Shown here: positions 60,453 to 64,000 of the stretch, piece by piece
Layout: each line of letters starts with the position of its first letter
How positions within the stretch are numbered: position 1 is the stretch's first letter
Source: Marinobacter sp. CHS3-4
Lineage (GTDB): Bacteria > Pseudomonadota > Gammaproteobacteria > Pseudomonadales > Oleiphilaceae
Reading direction: 5' to 3'
Length of the DNA stretch: 64,000 nt
Assembly: GCF_030053415.1 (NCBI RefSeq)
Contig: NZ_JASGBJ010000001.1
Location: 1,178,001 to 1,242,000, forward strand
Translations under genes and position numbers: made by a program
Notes under the pieces: generated by a model
Seen by the model: only the letters and a program-made list of their open reading frames with translations
The model's database searches: none
What the model was told of the DNA's origin: nothing

Positions 60453-63400
60453 ATGAGACCGCAGGAATCAGTGACGCCTGAGCTCGTCGATAGCCGGCAG
60501 GCCATCCGCAATTATTATCTGGCTGACGAATACACCGTCATTAGCGAAATGATTGCCGGCGCCCAGTTGACCCAGGAAGAGCGCAACGCGATTTCTACCC
60601 GCGCGGCGGAACTTGTGCGTAAGGTTCGCAAGAACGCCAAGTCCACGATCATGGAAAAGTTCCTGGCGGAGTATGGTCTCAGTACCAAAGAAGGTGTGGC
60701 ATTGATGTGTCTGGCGGAGGCCATGCTGAGGGTCCCGGACAGCACCACCATTAATGATCTGATTGAAGACAAGATCACCGCTGGCAGCTGGGGCGAGCAC
60801 GTCGGCAAGGCCGACTCCTCCCTGATTAACACGGCAACGGTAGCGTTGTTGATGACCAGCACCCTGCTGACAGAAACCGAACGCCAGAGCATTGTTCAAA
60901 CCCTGCGTCGTTTGCTGAAACGCCTGGGCGAGCCTGTGATTCGCACGGTGGCCGGCCTGGCCATGAAGGAAATGGGTCGCCAGTTTGTGCTGGGGCGTGA
61001 CATCAAGGAAGCCCAGAAGGCGGGTGAAGGCTACATGGCCCGGGGCTACACCTATTCCTATGACATGTTGGGCGAGGCCGCCCGCACGGATCATGACGCT
61101 CAGCGTTATTACAATTCCTACTCGGATGCCATCGACAGCATTGCCAAGCATTGCAGCGGGGATGTGCGTAAGAACCCCGGTATTTCGGTCAAGCTTTCCG
61201 CGTTGCTTGCACGGTACGAGTACGGCAACAAAGAACGGGTGATGAAAGAACTGCTGCCACGGGCAAAGCGCCTGGTCCAGAAGGCAGCGGCTGCCAATAT
61301 GGGCTTCAATATCGACGCCGAAGAGCAGGAGCGCCTGGACATCTCTATGGATGTGATCGAAACCTTGCTGAGCGATCCTGACCTGGCCGGCTGGAATGGC
61401 TTTGGCGTGGTGGTTCAGGCCTATGGCAAGCGGGCGCCTTTCGTTCTGGATTGGCTGTATGGCCTGGCGGAGAAGTACGACCGCCGCATCATGGTCCGGC
61501 TGGTTAAAGGTGCCTATTGGGATGCTGAAATCAAGCGCTCGCAGGTCATGGGCCTGGACGGCTTCCCGGTATTTACCCGCAAGGCCTGCAGTGACGTGTC
61601 GTATCTGTCCTGCTCGACCAAGCTGATGAACATGACCGACCGCATTTACCCGCAGTTTGCCACTCACAATGCGCATTCTGTGTCTGCCATTCTGGAAATG
61701 GCTCGGGTTCGTGGCGAAGCCAACTACGAATTCCAGCGCCTGCATGGCATGGGCGAAGCGCTTCACGCCCAGGTGATGGAAGAAAGTGGGGTGCCTTGCC
61801 GCATCTATGCGCCGGTTGGTCCTCACCGGGAGCTGTTGGCCTATCTGGTACGTCGCCTGCTTGAGAACGGTGCCAACAGTTCGTTCGTGAACCAGATTGT
61901 GGATGAAGACATCACCCCGGAAATGATCGCGAAAGACCCGATCGATGCAGTCACGGAAATGGGCGAAAACATTTCCAGCAAGTCGATTGTGCATCCGTTC
62001 AAGATCTTCGGCGAGAATCGCCGCAACTCGAAAGGTTGGGATCTCACCGATCCGGTGACCATCGAGGCGATCGAGAAGGGTCGTGGTGCCTACAAAGAGC
62101 ACCACTGGAAAGGCGGTCCTTTAATCAAGGGGAAAGTGTCGGGCTCCGAAGTTCAGGTGGTGCGTAACCCGGCCAATCCGGACGACCTTGTAGGTCACGT
62201 CACCCAGGCTGATAAAGCGGACATCGACACGGCCATTTCCGCCGCTGGGAAAGGCTTCAAATCCTGGTCCGCCAAACCGGTTGAAGAGCGCGCCGAGTGT
62301 CTGCGCAAAGTGGCCGACCTCTATGAAGAGAACACCTATGAGCTGTTCGCGCTGACCGCCCGGGAAGCGGGCAAGTCGCTGTCGGACGCTGTTGCGGAAA
62401 TCCGCGAAGCGGTGGACTTTGCCCATTTCTATGCCAACGAAGGCATTCGTTACAAAGACAGCGGGGAAGCTCGTGGGCCAGTGGTGTGCATTTCACCCTG
62501 GAACTTCCCGCTGGCCATCTTTACCGGCCAGATCCTGGCGAATCTGGTCGCGGGCAATACGGTTCTGGCCAAGCCGGCCGAACAGACGTCGCTGCTTGCT
62601 GCGCGAGCCGTTGAACTGATGCACGAGGCAGGCATTCCGAAGGACGCAATCCAGTTGCTGCCAGGCACCGGTGCAACCGTGGGTGCGGGCCTGACCTCGG
62701 ATTCTCGTGTTGCCGGGGTCTGCTTCACCGGTTCCACCAATACGGCGAAGGTGATTGACAAGGCCATGGCGGAAAACATGGACCCGGACGCCGTAATGGT
62801 GGCAGAGACCGGTGGCCTGAACGCCATGATTGTGGATTCCACGGCCCTGCCAGAGCAGGTCGTGCGCGATGTGATGGCGTCGTCGTTCCAGAGTGCGGGC
62901 CAGCGTTGTTCGGCACTTCGGATGCTGTATGTCCAGGAGGATGTTGCCGACGGGCTGATGGACATGCTCTACGGTGCCATGGAAGAGCTGGGCATCGGTG
63001 ACCCCTGGCTGCTGTCCACGGACGTCGGTCCGGTGATTGATGACCCATCGGCCAAGAAAATTACCGATCACTGCAAGAAGTTCGAGAATACGGGTCAGCT
63101 TCTGAAGAAGCTGAGTGTGCCGCACACCGGCAACTTTGTGTCTCCGGCTGTAATCCGGGTAAACGGCATCGAGGATCTCGAGGAAGAAATCTTTGGCCCG
63201 GTGTTGCACGTGGCCACCTTCAAAGCCAAGGACCTCGATAAGGTTGTGGACGACATCAATGCGAAAGGCTATGGCCTGACCTTTGGTGTTCACAGCAGGG
63301 TGGATACCCGTGTCGATCGCATCACCCGCCGTATCAAGGTGGGTAACACCTACGTAAACCGCAATCAGATCGGCGCCATTGTTGGGTCTCAGCCATTTGG

Positions 63401-64000
63401 TGGTGAAGGCCTGTCGGGCACTGGCCCGAAAGCCGGTGGCCCCCAGTATGTGCGTCGGTTTATGAAAGGTGAGACGGTTCAGACCACCACGGAGTCCGGT
63501 GGTGACAAGGTGGATGCGAAAAAGCTGAAGAGCCTGATTGGCAAACTGGACAACATGGAAACCCAGGAGCCAAAAGCCCGGGTCGAGACCATGAAGCAGA
63601 TCTTCGATTCGGTGCCGGAGCCACTGGATGCCCACGTCGAGGAAATGCCCGGGCCGACTGGCGAATCCAACCTGTTGAGCAATCATGCTCGCGGCGTGGT
63701 GATCTGTCTGGGTCCTGACAAGGAGACGGCCATTGAGCAGATGGAGATGGCTCTGGCGCAAGGCAACAAAGCCGTGGTGATTGCGCTGGGGATCAGTCAT
63801 ACCCTGGATCGTGCTGCCAGGGCTGGCTTGCCTGTCGTGGGTGTGGAAGGCCGTCTGGAGCCAGATGCCGTTGAGAACGTCGATGGTTTCGATGCGCTCG
63901 TCAGCTGCGCCAAGCCGTCACTGCTGAAGCCATTCCGCCAGGCGCTGATGAAGCGCAGCGGCGCGCTGCTGCCACTGATCACCGAGCACAAGCTGGATCA
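60453..64000 (+). CDS. putA: bifunctional proline dehydrogenase / glutamate-semialdehyde dehydrogenase, right end cut off
   Basis: About 1182 residues are visible and the frame is open at the window end. No N-terminal ribbon-helix-helix. The proline dehydrogenase barrel spans about 60-500 (LKRLGEPVIRTVAGLAMKEM, KGAYWD). The aldehyde dehydrogenase follows at about 560-1000 with Glu in VAETGGLNAM and catalytic Cys in SAGQRCSAL (about residue 819). Beyond it (about 1010-1180) is the type B C-terminal ALDH-like domain. Converts proline to P5C with electrons to the membrane quinone pool, then to glutamate with NAD+. Regulated by the divergent putR. Confidence 0.95.
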   Translation, partial: MRPQESVTPELVDSRQAIRNYYLADEYTVISEMIAGAQLTQEERNAISTRAAELVRKVRKNAKSTIMEKFLAEYGLSTKEGVALMCLAEAMLRVPDSTTINDLIEDKITAGSWGEHVGKADSSLINTATVALLMTSTLLTETERQSIVQTLRRLLKRLGEPVIRTVAGLAMKEMGRQFVLGRDIKEAQKAGEGYMARGYTYSYDMLGEAARTDHDAQRYYNSYSDAIDSIAKHCSGDVRKNPGISVKLSALLARYEYGNKERVMKELLPRAKRLVQKAAAANMGFNIDAEEQERLDISMDVIETLLSDPDLAGWNGFGVVVQAYGKRAPFVLDWLYGLAEKYDRRIMVRLVKGAYWDAEIKRSQVMGLDGFPVFTRKACSDVSYLSCSTKLMNMTDRIYPQFATHNAHSVSAILEMARVRGEANYEFQRLHGMGEALHAQVMEESGVPCRIYAPVGPHRELLAYLVRRLLENGANSSFVNQIVDEDITPEMIAKDPIDAVTEMGENISSKSIVHPFKIFGENRRNSKGWDLTDPVTIEAIEKGRGAYKEHHWKGGPLIKGKVSGSEVQVVRNPANPDDLVGHVTQADKADIDTAISAAGKGFKSWSAKPVEERAECLRKVADLYEENTYELFALTAREAGKSLSDAVAEIREAVDFAHFYANEGIRYKDSGEARGPVVCISPWNFPLAIFTGQILANLVAGNTVLAKPAEQTSLLAARAVELMHEAGIPKDAIQLLPGTGATVGAGLTSDSRVAGVCFTGSTNTAKVIDKAMAENMDPDAVMVAETGGLNAMIVDSTALPEQVVRDVMASSFQSAGQRCSALRMLYVQEDVADGLMDMLYGAMEELGIGDPWLLSTDVGPVIDDPSAKKITDHCKKFENTGQLLKKLSVPHTGNFVSPAVIRVNGIEDLEEEIFGPVLHVATFKAKDLDKVVDDINAKGYGLTFGVHSRVDTRVDRITRRIKVGNTYVNRNQIGAIVGSQPFGGEGLSGTGPKAGGPQYVRRFMKGETVQTTTESGGDKVDAKKLKSLIGKLDNMETQEPKARVETMKQIFDSVPEPLDAHVEEMPGPTGESNLLSNHARGVVICLGPDKETAIEQMEMALAQGNKAVVIALGISHTLDRAARAGLPVVGVEGRLEPDAVENVDGFDALVSCAKPSLLKPFRQALMKRSGALLPLITEHKLD

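Noticed and set aside
60468..63800. Two long antisense frames (545 and 435 codons) opposite putA
   Set aside because: Both are shadows of putA; no start signals and no domain.
1..64000. CRISPR arrays, prophage, rRNA or tRNA genes, intact insertion sequences
   Set aside because: No regularly spaced repeat series, no phage or transposase proteins, and no rRNA or tRNA fold was recognised by eye; a tRNA scan would settle the last point.

Overview
The window looks like a piece of the chromosome of a marine gammaproteobacterium, most probably Marinobacter or a close relative. This is an inference from gene content: a PutR-type regulator beside a PutA without a DNA-binding domain, a DddL-type DMSP lyase, a GbdR-like regulator of one-carbon genes, many c-di-GMP and envelope genes, and moderately GC-rich compact gene packing. 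I see no rRNA, tRNA, CRISPR array, intact insertion sequence or phage. Both ends cut through genes (a methyltransferase on the left, putA on the right).

Layout. 0-9 kb: a truncated methyltransferase, a cold-shock protein with its terminator, a YbbAP-type ABC exporter, a sodium/solute symporter fused in operon to a degenerate universal stress protein, a cupin, a CDGSH iron-sulfur protein and a cyclic-nucleotide-binding/EAL protein. 9-12 kb: a four-gene polar amino acid ABC importer on the minus strand with a long intercistronic stem-loop and an upstream 21-bp palindrome. 12-22 kb: single housekeeping and stress genes (GST, YqeY, RssA-like patatin, SDR, deaminase, rhodanese, a very small 2OG-Fe(II) oxygenase, YchJ, a homocysteine methyltransferase, an enolase-superfamily enzyme). 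22.9-29.5 kb: a 1680-residue pseudokinase/ATPase/GAF/GGDEF protein followed by an MBL-like and a GGCT-like gene.

30-42 kb is the metabolic core: a DmdA/GcvT-type folate-dependent demethylase, an MTHFR-like protein and formate-THF ligase in one operon, a GbdR-like regulator, L-serine ammonia-lyase, a dimethylglycine/sarcosine dehydrogenase-like flavoprotein with a GcvT tail, and a lipoprotein alkylsulfatase. A coherent reading is that N- or S-methylated osmolytes are demethylated onto tetrahydrofolate, the one-carbon units are oxidised to formate or used to make serine, and serine is deaminated to pyruvate. 42-51 kb: small envelope proteins, an orphan solute-binding protein, an HDAC-like deacylase, a zinc metallopeptidase and an alpha/beta hydrolase. 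51-54 kb: a LysR-flanked VOC and MDR pair, then a gene-free stretch that looks like an eroded IS21-type end. 55-64 kb: threonine aldolase, SRPBCC, a DddL-type DMSP lyase, a GIDE/LemA membrane protein, and the divergent putR-putA pair.

The most interesting point is that one window carries both a DmdA-like demethylase with a complete folate oxidation branch and a DddL-type lyase, i.e. candidates for both known fates of DMSP, together with betaine/dimethylglycine and proline catabolism. Start codons were chosen here from ribosome binding sites and family length; several genes (sdaA, threonine aldolase, a DUF2721 protein) appear to start at TTG.
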